Positions 1-5,126 of a DNA stretch of 5,126 bases are shown here, one piece after another; positions within the stretch are counted from its first letter, which is position 1; each line of letters starts with the position of its first letter. The DNA comes from Rhodobacteraceae bacterium UBA6273 (GTDB lineage Bacteria; Pseudomonadota; Alphaproteobacteria; Rhodobacterales; Rhodobacteraceae), in assembly GCA_002440625.1 (NCBI GenBank), contig DJUV01000213.1, forward strand, positions 1 to 5,126, read 5' to 3'. A model generated the notes under the pieces. The model saw only the letters and a program-made list of their open reading frames with translations. It ran no database searches and was not told where the DNA came from. The translations under genes were made by a program, and so were the position numbers.

Positions 1-512
1 ACAAGAAGAACAAGGTCAACCCCGCCTCGGGCTGCCTGCCGGTGCTGATTCAGATTCCGATCTTCTTCTCGCTCTACAAGGTGATCTACGTCACGATCGA
101 GCTTTACCATGCCAGATGGTTCGGCTGGATCCGCGACCTTTCGGCGCCTGATCCCTCGTCGATCCTCAACTTGTTCGGGCTCCTGCCCTGGGCGACGCCC
201 GAACCCGGCAGCCTCTTCTTCATCCTGTCGCTCGGCATCCTGCCGATCCTTCTCGGCATCTCGATGTGGTTCCAGCAAAAGCTGAACCCGGCCCCGGCCG
301 ATCCGACGCAGCAGGCGATCTTCGCCTGGATGCCCTGGATCTTCATGTTCATGCTCGGCAGCTTCGCCTCGGGCCTTGTGCTTTACTGGATCACCAACAA
401 CACCATCACCTTCATCCAGCAGTACACGATCATGTCCATGCACGGGAAACGCCCCGATCTCTTCGGGAACATCCGCTCTGGCTTCAAGCGCGGCAAGCAG
501 GCGGCAAAATGA
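1..512 (+). CDS. yidC: Membrane protein insertase YidC, C-terminal part (5' end outside window)
   Basis: YidC inserts and folds inner-membrane proteins, alone or with SecYEG. The frame is already open at the left edge (first whole codon at position 3) and ends at TGA 510-512, giving 169 visible residues. The piece begins in the cytoplasmic loop with KKNKVNP, followed by the hydrophobic segment around PVLIQIPIFFSLYKVIYV. Next come the periplasmic region containing WIRDLSAPDP, a second hydrophobic stretch (FFILSLGILPILLGISMWF), and the closing pair of segments with the family signature SGLVLYWITNN and then FIQQYTIM. The region SSILNLFGLLPWATPEPGS is an insertion relative to E. coli YidC and is usual in alphaproteobacteria (recalled, not aligned here). 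The tail is short and basic (FKRGKQAAK). The GTG at 42 is an internal valine codon, not a start. The stop overlaps the next start as ATGA. Identification is very secure. Confidence 0.97.
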   Translation, partial: KKNKVNPASGCLPVLIQIPIFFSLYKVIYVTIELYHARWFGWIRDLSAPDPSSILNLFGLLPWATPEPGSLFFILSLGILPILLGISMWFQQKLNPAPADPTQQAIFAWMPWIFMFMLGSFASGLVLYWITNNTITFIQQYTIMSMHGKRPDLFGNIRSGFKRGKQAAK

Positions 513-1264
513 CCGCCCGGCTCGCCTCGATCCAGCGCCACCCGCTCAAGTCGCACGGGCGCGAGACGCTGGCCGGGGTCACGCTGAGCCCGGGTGCCGC
601 GCTGCCCTGGGACCGCCGCTGGGCCGTGGCGCATGACGCGGCGCGGATCGTGGATGGCGCCTGGGCGCCCTGTCAGAACTTCTCGCGCGGATCGAAGGCG
701 CCAGCGCTGATGGCGATCAATGCAGCACTCGATGAGGCGACGGTCACGCTGACGCTCACCCATCCCGACCGCCCGGCGCTCAGCTTCCGCCCCGACGACG
801 ACGCAGACACCGCCCGTTTCCTCGACTGGTTGCGCCCGCTCTCTCCGCCCGACCGGGCGCAACCGGCGCGGATCTATTCCGCAGCCGATTTCGCCATGAC
901 CGACACCGACTACCAGTCGGTCTCGATCCTCTCGCTCGCCTCGAATGCCGACCTTGGCGCTAGGATGGGCGTCGATCTTTCGCCGCTCCGCTGGCGCGGC
1001 AATCTCTGGCTTGAGGGGCTGGCGCCCTGGGCCGAACGCGACTGGCTCGGCAAGACCGTCAGGATCGGCGAGGCCCTCCTCGCCGTCGAGGAAAACATCG
1101 TCCGCTGCCTTGCAACGACCGCGAACCCCGCCACCGGGGAACGCGACGCCGACACACTCGGCGCGCTCAATGCGCTTCACGGGGCGCAGGAATTCGGCGT
1201 CTATGCCCGCGTCATCGAAGGCGGCGCCATCCGCCAGGGCGACAAGGCGGAGCTTGTCGCGTGA
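509..1264 (+). CDS. MOSC-domain protein with N-terminal beta-barrel domain (YcbX/mARC-like), substrate unknown
   Basis: This 251-aa protein starts at ATG 509, overlapping the yidC stop by 4 nt. The same frame is open upstream to 266, but that part lies inside yidC and is not coding. Residues 1 to about 115 look like the MOSC N-terminal beta-barrel domain (YRHPVKS-like '[10 protein letters not shown]' at 8-17 and 'WDRRWAV' at 34-40). The MOSC domain follows: '[14 protein letters not shown]' at 161-174, the conserved cysteine Cys200 in 'VEENIVRC', '[10 protein letters not shown]' at 204-213, and a '[17 protein letters not shown]' end. In the family this cysteine is the proposed sulfur carrier or molybdenum ligand, so a role in molybdenum-cofactor redox or sulfur transfer is possible, but the substrate is not known. 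No signal peptide or membrane segment is seen, so it is probably cytoplasmic. No strong ribosome binding site precedes it; translation is probably coupled to yidC. Confidence 0.93.
   Translation: MTARLASIQRHPLKSHGRETLAGVTLSPGAALPWDRRWAVAHDAARIVDGAWAPCQNFSRGSKAPALMAINAALDEATVTLTLTHPDRPALSFRPDDDADTARFLDWLRPLSPPDRAQPARIYSAADFAMTDTDYQSVSILSLASNADLGARMGVDLSPLRWRGNLWLEGLAPWAERDWLGKTVRIGEALLAVEENIVRCLATTANPATGERDADTLGALNALHGAQEFGVYARVIEGGAIRQGDKAELVA
1249..1252 (+). promoter_or_regulatory. Ribosome binding site supporting the GTG start of engB
   Basis: A GGAG lies inside the end of the MOSC gene, 8 nt before the GTG at 1261. It supports this non-ATG start. The first in-frame ATG (codon 36) would remove conserved N-terminal residues. 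Confidence 0.6.
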
Positions 1265-1911
1265 CTGCCCCCTTCCCGCTTGCCGAAACCCCGGACGCGG
1301 CGGCGATTGAAACTGGCCGCCTTCTCTTTGCAGGGCCGATCGATTTCGTCAAAGGCGTCGTCGCGATGGACGGGCTGCCGCCGCCCGACCGGATCGAGGT
1401 CTGCTTCGCCGGCCGCTCCAATGTCGGCAAGTCGAGCCTCATCAACGCGCTGACGGGCAGGAAGAACCTCGCCCGCGCCTCGAACACGCCGGGCCGCACG
1501 CAGGAAATCAACTACTTCACGGCGGGCGACGACCTCTATCTCGTCGACCTGCCGGGCTACGGCTATGCCGAGGCGCCGGTTGCCGTCGTCGCGAAGTGGC
1601 AGCGGCTCCTGAAGAACTATCTCGCCGGCCGCCAGACGCTCCGCCGCGCCTTCGTCCTCATCGACACGCGCCACGGCGTCAAGGACGTGGACGAGGAAAT
1701 CCTGAAGCTTCTCGACCGCTCCGCCGTGACGTTCCAGGTCGTCCTGACCAAGGCTGACAAGGTCAAGGCGGCAGACCGCGACGCGATCCTCGCGCAGGTC
1801 CGCGCGGCGCTGCAAAAGCACCCCGCGGCCTATCCCGAGATCGTCCTGACCTCATCGGAAAAGGGCGACGGCATCGAGACGCTCCGCGCGATCATCGCCG
1901 GGATCGAATAA
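1261..1911 (+). CDS. engB: Ribosome biogenesis GTP-binding protein EngB (YihA/YsxC)
   Basis: EngB is a small TRAFAC-class GTPase needed for late assembly of the 50S ribosomal subunit, and is essential in several bacteria. The 216-aa product shows all G motifs in order: G1 GRSNVGKS at 51-58, the G2 threonine in NTPGRTQ at 75-81, G3 DLPGYG at 96-101, G4 TKAD at 163-166, and G5 SSEKG at 198-202. The length fits the family. The GTG start overlaps the MOSC stop as GTGA, and a GGAG sits 8 nt upstream. The roughly 45-residue stretch before G1, with '[11 protein letters not shown]', is typical of alphaproteobacterial EngB (recalled). It is the last gene of the yidC block; a hairpin follows 35 nt after its TAA. 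Protein synthesis and membrane insertion form a sensible housekeeping group. Confidence 0.97.
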   Translation: MTAPFPLAETPDAAAIETGRLLFAGPIDFVKGVVAMDGLPPPDRIEVCFAGRSNVGKSSLINALTGRKNLARASNTPGRTQEINYFTAGDDLYLVDLPGYGYAEAPVAVVAKWQRLLKNYLAGRQTLRRAFVLIDTRHGVKDVDEEILKLLDRSAVTFQVVLTKADKVKAADRDAILAQVRAALQKHPAAYPEIVLTSSEKGDGIETLRAIIAGIE

Positions 1912-1972
1912 CCCCTTTCATCTTGCCCGAAATACCTCGGAGGGGTCCGGGGAGGGGACCTCCCCGGCGCTT
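1912..1972. repeat. Convergent intergenic spacer resembling a dispersed Rhodobacterales repeat
   Basis: The 61 nt between the engB and SDR stops begin with a T/C-rich stretch containing ATCTTGCCCGAAATACC (1920-1936). A run of G-rich blocks and a perfect inverted repeat follow. From memory, the pattern 'TTGCCC-AAATAC' followed by CCGGGG-type hairpins recurs after genes in many Rhodobacteraceae genomes. Only one copy lies in this window, so repeat status is an inference. No ORF is supported here. Confidence 0.4.
1947..1967. terminator. GC hairpin between convergent genes engB and SDR, possible bidirectional terminator
   Basis: CCGGGGAGG (1947-1955) pairs perfectly with CCTCCCCGG (1959-1967) around a 3-nt GGA loop. 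It starts 35 nt after the engB stop and 5 nt beyond the SDR stop. The T-tracts are poor: only TTT at 1971-1973 on the plus strand and none directly adjacent on the minus strand. It may therefore act as a weak terminator or 3'-end stabiliser rather than a textbook intrinsic terminator. Confidence 0.55.
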
Positions 1973-2698
1973 TCAGACATGCTGCCCGGCATTCACCTCG
2001 ATCTCGGTCCCCGTGACATAGGACGACGCGTCCGAGCAGAGGAACCAGATCACATCCGCCACTTCCGACGGCTGCCCGAGCCGCCGCAGGGGCAGGCCCG
2101 CCACGATCTTCTCGGTGCCGGGCGACAGGATAGAGGTTTCGATCTCCCCCGGCGCGATGGCGTTGACGCGGACCCCAAGCGGCCCGAAGTCATGCGCCAT
2201 CTCGCGCGTCAGCGCCTTCAGGGCCGCCTTCGATGTTGAATAGGCTGCCCCCGCGAAAGGGTGGACCCGGCTTCCGGCGATGGACGTCACATTGACGACC
2301 GCACCCTTGGCCACCGACAGTTCCTCCCTCAACCCCCGCGCCAGCACGATCGGCGCGAAGAAATTGACGTGGAACACCTTGCCCCAGTCGCGGAGATCCG
2401 TGTCGATGGAATTGAGCCGCCCGCCGCCGGGCGCCTTGGGCGAGATGCCGGCGTTGTTGACCAGCGCATCAAGCCGCCCGCCGAGGCGCGAGCGGATCAG
2501 CGCAATCGCCTCCATCGTCTTGTGAGGATCGGCGAGGTCGACCTGGATGTGATCCTCGCGCCCGCCGCCCCAGGGGCATTCCTCCGGGAAGGGATGACGC
2601 GAACAGGTGATGACGCGCCAGCCTTCCTTCGCGAAGCGCTTCACCGTCGCATGGCCGATGCCGCGCGATGCGCCGGTCAGAAGAAGTGTCTTGGTCAT
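1973..2698 (-). CDS. Short-chain dehydrogenase/reductase (classical SDR), substrate unknown
   Basis: A complete 241-aa classical SDR with a Rossmann fold. Visible motifs are the cofactor glycine motif TGASRGIG at 8-15, NNAG at 81-84, Asn112, and the catalytic Ser139, Tyr153 and Lys157 (YSTSK). 'APGEIET' at 182-188 is the usual PG motif. The C-terminal '[17 protein letters not shown]' is the common SDR ending, with Gly/His in place of the more usual 'DGG'. Ser33-Arg34 at the end of the second beta strand, where NAD enzymes carry an acidic residue, suggests NADP(H). The frame is open upstream to 3019, across the spacer and the argB start, but ATG 2698 is the right start: the Rossmann strand begins at residue 4 and GGAG lies 6 nt before it. 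The substrate cannot be read from sequence; 3-oxoacyl-ACP reductases and sugar or alcohol dehydrogenases share these motifs. It opposes both neighbouring blocks. Confidence 0.94.
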   Translation of the reverse strand: MTKTLLLTGASRGIGHATVKRFAKEGWRVITCSRHPFPEECPWGGGREDHIQVDLADPHKTMEAIALIRSRLGGRLDALVNNAGISPKAPGGGRLNSIDTDLRDWGKVFHVNFFAPIVLARGLREELSVAKGAVVNVTSIAGSRVHPFAGAAYSTSKAALKALTREMAHDFGPLGVRVNAIAPGEIETSILSPGTEKIVAGLPLRRLGQPSEVADVIWFLCSDASSYVTGTEIEVNAGQHV

Positions 2699-2704
2699 GC
2701 CTGT

Positions 2705-2708
2705 CTCC
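2705..2708 (-). promoter_or_regulatory. Ribosome binding site of the SDR gene
   Basis: Read on the minus strand, GGAG stands 6 nt before ATG 2698. It supports this start over the longer open frame that runs back into argB. Confidence 0.6.
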
Positions 2709-2803
2709 GCGATGCCTGCCGCAAGCTCGGGCATTCGGTGCGGAAAGGCAACCATCCCCGGTCTTGGCACGCCCGGCATGAGACGGTAACAGAGAACGGG
2801 CAC

Positions 2804-2808
2804 AAGGA
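2804..2808 (+). promoter_or_regulatory. Ribosome binding site deciding the argB start
   Basis: AAGGA lies 7 nt before ATG 2816. A second in-frame ATG at 2831 has only a weak purine stretch before it, so 2816 is preferred. Confidence 0.6.
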
Positions 2809-2815
2809 TTTCGCG

Positions 2816-3709
2816 ATGAGAAAGCAGAGCATGGACCGTGACTGGATCGCCACCGCCCGGACGCTGTCCGAGGCGCTTCCTTATCTCCAGCGCTATTCCG
2901 GCGCCGTCGTCGTGGTGAAGTTCGGTGGCAATGCCATGGGCGATGACGAGGCGATGGCCGAGTTCGCCCGTGACGTGGTGCTGATGCGGCAGGTCGGCGT
3001 CAACCCGGTCGTGGTCCACGGCGGCGGGCCGATGATCAACGAGATGCTGACGAAGCTTGGCATCAAGTCGGAATTCGTGCGCGGCAAGCGCGTGACCGAC
3101 AAGGCCACCGTCGAGGTCGTCGAGATGATCCTCTCCGGCCTCGTCAACAAGCGGATCGTGCAGGCAATCAACGATCAGGGCGGCCGCGCCGTGGGCATCT
3201 CCGGCAAGGACGACGACCTGATGGTCTGCGAGCCGGATGATCCTGAGCTTGGCTTCGTCGGCAAGCCGGTCGAGATGAACGTGCAGGTGATCCGCGACCT
3301 TTACAACGCCGGGATCATCCCGGTCATCGCCCCTGTGGCGACCGGCATGAACGACAATGAAACCTTCAACGTGAACGGCGATACGGCGGCAGGCGCCATC
3401 GCCGGGGCGCTGAAGGCCGACCGCCTGCTGCTCCTGACCGATGTCGCGGGGGTGAAGAACAAGGCGGGTGAGGTGCTGACCCAGCTTACCCCCGATGAGG
3501 TGCGGGCCCTCATCGCCGACGGCACAATCGCCGGCGGCATGATCCCCAAGACCGAAACCGCGCTGAAGGCGGTCGAGGAAGGCGTCCGCGCCGCCTCCAT
3601 CGTCGATGGCAGGGTGCCGAACGCCAGCCTACTGGAGCTTTTCACCGACCACGGCGCCGGCAGCCAGATCCGCTCGACCGAGCCGCGCGTCAAGCCGCGC
3701 ATCAGGTGA
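2816..3709 (+). CDS. argB: Acetylglutamate kinase (arginine-sensitive type)
   Basis: ArgB phosphorylates N-acetyl-L-glutamate with ATP, the second step of arginine synthesis, in the cytoplasm. The 297-aa product belongs to the amino-acid kinase family. Visible motifs are KFGG at 35-38 (phosphate-binding lysine Lys35), HGGGP at 68-72, NVNGDTAAG at 185-193, LTDV at 207-210 and GGMIPK at 240-245 near the ATP site. About 30 residues precede the first strand, including '[14 protein letters not shown]'. This N-terminal helix marks the hexameric, arginine-inhibited NAGKs such as those of Pseudomonas and Thermotoga, and is absent from the E. coli dimer. Feedback inhibition by arginine is therefore expected, by inference from the family. 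The start is ATG 2816, with AAGGA 7 nt upstream. The stop overlaps the next gene as GTGA. No other arg gene is in the window. Confidence 0.98.
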   Translation: MRKQSMDRDWIATARTLSEALPYLQRYSGAVVVVKFGGNAMGDDEAMAEFARDVVLMRQVGVNPVVVHGGGPMINEMLTKLGIKSEFVRGKRVTDKATVEVVEMILSGLVNKRIVQAINDQGGRAVGISGKDDDLMVCEPDDPELGFVGKPVEMNVQVIRDLYNAGIIPVIAPVATGMNDNETFNVNGDTAAGAIAGALKADRLLLLTDVAGVKNKAGEVLTQLTPDEVRALIADGTIAGGMIPKTETALKAVEEGVRAASIVDGRVPNASLLELFTDHGAGSQIRSTEPRVKPRIR

Positions 3710-4359
3710 CGCTCGCTGGCATCGCGGCGGCGGCCCTGCCCCATCGCCTTGGGGTCTTCGGCGCATTTCACCTTTCGCCCGAGGACGGGCTGCCCGAGGC
3801 CTATCGCACCCTCGTCCTTCTCGGGCCGGAAGAGCCGGGCTTCTGGCCGCATCTGACCGCCCAGCCGGAATGGCAGGACGGCAGGCCCGATCCCATAGAC
3901 CGCTGGTCGCGGCGGGTGATCGGGCGCATCGCCTGCGACCTTGGCGGCAAGGCGCATTTCCCCTTCGGCGGCCCGCCCTACCGGCCCTTCTACCAATGGG
4001 CGCTGAAAAGCGGCCGCGCCTGGGCGTCGCCTGTCACACTCCTCGTCCATGACCGCGCCGGGTTGATGGTGTCCTATCGCGGCGCCATCGCGCTGAGGGA
4101 AAGGCTCGACCTGCCCGCCCCGCCCGCCGCTTCGCCCTGCGATACCTGCGACGGGAAGCCCTGCCTCACCGCCTGCCCGCCTGGCGCCCTCGGTGCCACA
4201 GGCTATGACGTGCCGGCCTGCAACGCCTTTCTCGACACGCCCGCAGGCGCGGATTGCCTTTCTTCGGGCTGCGCCGTACGCCGCGCTTGCCCCGTGTCAC
4301 GAGCCTATGGCAGGTTGCCTCAGCAGTCCGCCTATCACATGAGGCTCTTTCACCGATGA
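3706..4359 (+). CDS. Fe-S protein with two cysteine clusters, function unknown (conserved ferredoxin-like family)
   Basis: A 217-aa soluble protein beginning at GTG 3706, overlapping the argB stop by 4 nt; there is no clear ribosome binding site, so coupling to argB is likely. Residues 1-140 carry no motif of known function but have strongly conserved-looking blocks ('[12 protein letters not shown]' at 62-73, '[14 protein letters not shown]' at 86-99, 'VSYRGAIAL' at 122-130). The C-terminal third holds two cysteine groups. The first is Cys145, Cys148, Cys153, Cys157-Pro (CX2CX4CX3CP). The second is Cys172, Cys184, Cys189 and Cys195-Pro. This arrangement recalls the two-[4Fe-4S] half of QueG-type reductases, but the first spacing is wider than the usual CX2CX2CX3CP and no cobalamin-binding signature is seen. 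I recall homologs across alphaproteobacteria annotated only as 'ferredoxin'. An electron-transfer or reductase role is inference. It is coupled by ATGA to the following SixA gene. Confidence 0.88.
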   Translation: MTLAGIAAAALPHRLGVFGAFHLSPEDGLPEAYRTLVLLGPEEPGFWPHLTAQPEWQDGRPDPIDRWSRRVIGRIACDLGGKAHFPFGGPPYRPFYQWALKSGRAWASPVTLLVHDRAGLMVSYRGAIALRERLDLPAPPAASPCDTCDGKPCLTACPPGALGATGYDVPACNAFLDTPAGADCLSSGCAVRRACPVSRAYGRLPQQSAYHMRLFHR

Positions 4360-4871
4360 CCCCTGGCCACCGCCGCCTGATCCTTACCCGCCACGCGAAG
4401 TCCTCCTGGGACGATCCTGCCATGGCCGACCACGACCGGCCCCTGAACACGCGGGGGACACGGGCGGCGCTGGAACTTGGGCATTGGCTGCATTCGCGGG
4501 GCTATGAGCCTGACGAGTTGCTCTGCTCTGGCGCGCTCCGCACGCGGGAAACCTGGTCGGTCGCGGCCGCCGCCCCGCTGGAAGTGACGCCAAAGATAAA
4601 GTTTCTCGACAATCTCTACCACGCCGGCCCGGATGTGATGCTGGCTGTGCTGCGCCGCGCCACCGGGGACTGCGTGATGATGATCGGGCACAATCCCGGT
4701 ATCGGCGAATTGGCGCAGCGGCTGGTGTCGCGCGCGCCGAGCCGGCCCGAGTTCCTGAAATACCCGACCGCCGCCACGCTCGTCGTCGATTTCGAGATTG
4801 CCGACTGGTCGGAGGCGGCACCCGGCAGGGGCAGCGTTCTCGACTTCTTCGTGCCGGAAAGCGATCGCTGA
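4356..4871 (+). CDS. SixA-type histidine phosphatase family protein
   Basis: A 171-aa member of the histidine phosphatase (RHG) superfamily, closest in form to SixA, which in E. coli removes phosphate from phosphohistidine proteins. The catalytic motif is LTRHAKSSW at 10-18, with the nucleophile His13 and Arg12. 'SGALRTRET' at 58-66 supplies the second arginine, and IGHNPG at 110-115 supplies the second histidine, His112. 'RPLNTRGTRAA' at 28-38 is also typical of SixA. The 'RHAK' form rather than 'RHG' is normal for this branch. The open frame extends upstream to 4254 inside the Fe-S gene, but ATG 4356 fits the family: the first strand begins right after it, it overlaps the previous stop as ATGA, and GAGG lies 11 nt upstream. 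In alphaproteobacteria a target could be a phosphorelay or nitrogen-PTS protein, but that is speculation. It is the last gene before the terminator. Confidence 0.93.
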   Translation: MTPGHRRLILTRHAKSSWDDPAMADHDRPLNTRGTRAALELGHWLHSRGYEPDELLCSGALRTRETWSVAAAAPLEVTPKIKFLDNLYHAGPDVMLAVLRRATGDCVMMIGHNPGIGELAQRLVSRAPSRPEFLKYPTAATLVVDFEIADWSEAAPGRGSVLDFFVPESDR

Positions 4872-4910
4872 CCAAGGAAAAACCCCGGTCCTGCGACCGG
4901 GGTTCTTGGT
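4871..4910. terminator. Strong bidirectional intrinsic terminator with extended outer stem
   Basis: AACCCCGGTC (4881-4890) and GACCGGGGTT (4895-4904) form a perfect 10-bp stem around a CTGC loop. ACCAAG (4871-4876) and CTTGGT (4905-4910) extend it, leaving a 4-nt GAAA bulge on the left arm. Read on the minus strand the stem is followed by TTTTT (4882-4878), a good intrinsic terminator for the ABC transporter gene. On the plus strand the following sequence TTCTTGGTTC is only moderately T-rich, yet still suits the end of the argB block. Confidence 0.85.
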
Positions 4911-4922
4911 TCTGCGGAACGG

Positions 4923-5126
4923 TCAGTGCCCGAGGATCTGGCTCAGGAACAGCTTCGTCCGCTCGCTCTTCGGGTTGTTGAAGAACTCGTAGGGTTCGTT
5001 CTGTTCGACGATCTGACCTTGATCCATGAAGATCACGCGGTTCGCGACGGCCTGGGCAAAGCCCATCTCGTGGGTCACGCAGAGCATCGTCATCCCCTCT
5101 TCGGCCAACTGGATCATCGTGTCCAG
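4923..5126 (-). CDS. Polar amino-acid ABC transporter ATP-binding protein, C-terminal end (5' part outside window)
   Basis: Only the last 67 residues are present; the stop TGA is at 4925-4923 and the frame is open at the right edge. The visible part includes the H-loop histidine in 'LCVTHEMGFA', then 'ANRVIFMDQGQIVE', 'FFNNP' and the closing 'RTKLFLSQIL'. This is the standard tail of the polar amino-acid uptake ATPases (GlnQ, AapP, BztD). The Walker A, signature and Walker B motifs lie beyond the window. The tail resembles Rhodobacter BztD, which powers uptake of glutamate, glutamine, aspartate and asparagine, but the exact substrate cannot be settled from this piece, so no symbol is given. 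It would act at the inner face of the cytoplasmic membrane with permease subunits that would be expected farther right. Its transcript should end at the hairpin at 4871-4910. Confidence 0.93.
   Translation of the reverse strand: MDTMIQLAEEGMTMLCVTHEMGFAQAVANRVIFMDQGQIVEQNEPYEFFNNPKSERTKLFLSQILGH

Larger units (their letters stand above)
2699..2815. promoter_or_regulatory. Divergent SDR-argB spacer; promoters expected, one weak plus-strand candidate
   Basis: Both flanking genes are read away from these 117 nt, so each must have its promoter here or inside the other gene. On the plus strand TTGGCA (2764-2769), a 17-nt gap and TAACAG (2787-2792) form a weak sigma-70-like pair placed 23 nt before the argB start. 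The -10 match is poor, so this is only a candidate. No convincing promoter is seen on the minus strand, and no clear operator palindrome stands out. Confidence 0.3.

Noticed and set aside
266..508. Longer start for the MOSC protein inside yidC
   Set aside because: The conserved MOSC N-terminal domain begins right after ATG 509, and the upstream residues are an out-of-frame reading of YidC membrane segments.
383..1180. Long minus-strand open frame opposite yidC and the MOSC gene
   Set aside because: Arg/Gly-rich translation typical of the antisense of GC-rich coding DNA; the plus-strand genes here show clear family motifs.
1201..1821. Minus-strand open frame opposite engB
   Set aside because: It mirrors the G-domain codons of engB and shows no domain of its own.
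2261..2815. Upstream in-frame extension of argB through the SDR gene
   Set aside because: It is antisense to a well-supported SDR and its translation has no family resemblance. ATG 2816 has a good ribosome binding site and matches ArgB length.
2699..3019. N-terminal extension of the SDR reading across the spacer into argB antisense
   Set aside because: The extension is antisense to the argB 5' end and is low-complexity His/Asp/Arg/Gly-rich. The SDR fold begins right at ATG 2698, which has its own GGAG.
3301..4050. Long minus-strand open frame opposite argB and the Fe-S gene
   Set aside because: Its composition is that of an antisense shadow, it has no recognisable motif, and it covers conserved catalytic regions of argB.
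4254..4355. Longer start for the SixA-type protein inside the Fe-S gene
   Set aside because: The extra residues are an out-of-frame reading of the second cysteine group, and the family normally starts a few residues before the RHA motif.
2816..4871. A new defence or signalling system made of ArgB, Fe-S protein and phosphatase
   Set aside because: ArgB is an ordinary biosynthetic enzyme with all motifs; no effector, nuclease, toxin or sensor is present. Co-transcription alone does not support a system.

Overview
This window is GC-rich chromosomal DNA that looks like an alphaproteobacterium of the Rhodobacteraceae (Rhodobacterales). The evidence is the form of the proteins: a YidC with the alphaproteobacterial periplasmic insertion, an EngB and a MOSC protein in the order yidC-MOSC-engB, and a C-terminal ABC ATPase tail resembling the BztD/AapP amino-acid transporters. 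The genus cannot be set from this sequence alone. No mobile element, CRISPR array, tRNA or rRNA was seen.

Layout. (1) Positions 1-1911, plus strand: the 3' end of yidC (membrane protein insertase), a MOSC-domain protein, and engB/yihA (ribosome-assembly GTPase). They overlap by 4 nt at each junction (ATGA, GTGA) and read as one translationally coupled unit. (2) Positions 1912-1972: a short convergent gap with a strong GC hairpin and a sequence that resembles a dispersed Rhodobacterales intergenic repeat. (3) Positions 1973-2698, minus strand: a complete classical short-chain dehydrogenase/reductase, 241 aa. (4) Positions 2699-2815: a 117-nt divergent spacer that should hold the SDR and argB promoters. 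(5) Positions 2816-4871, plus strand: argB (N-acetylglutamate kinase, arginine-sensitive type), an Fe-S protein with two cysteine clusters and unknown function, and a SixA-type histidine phosphatase, again joined by 4-nt overlaps. (6) Positions 4872-4922: a strong bidirectional terminator. (7) Positions 4923-5126, minus strand: the C-terminal end of a polar amino-acid ABC transporter ATPase (BztD/AapP/GlnQ type).

How the genes fit together. The left block is housekeeping: membrane-protein insertion and 50S subunit assembly, with a MOSC protein of unknown substrate between them. The right block starts with the committed, feedback-controlled step of arginine synthesis. The Fe-S protein and the SixA phosphatase are probably co-expressed with it, but nothing in the sequence shows a direct functional link to arginine. 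The SDR is transcribed against both blocks and is a separate unit. The window reads mainly as ordinary core genome. The least explained items are the Fe-S protein, the MOSC protein and the intergenic repeat-like element; no convincing new multi-gene system was found.
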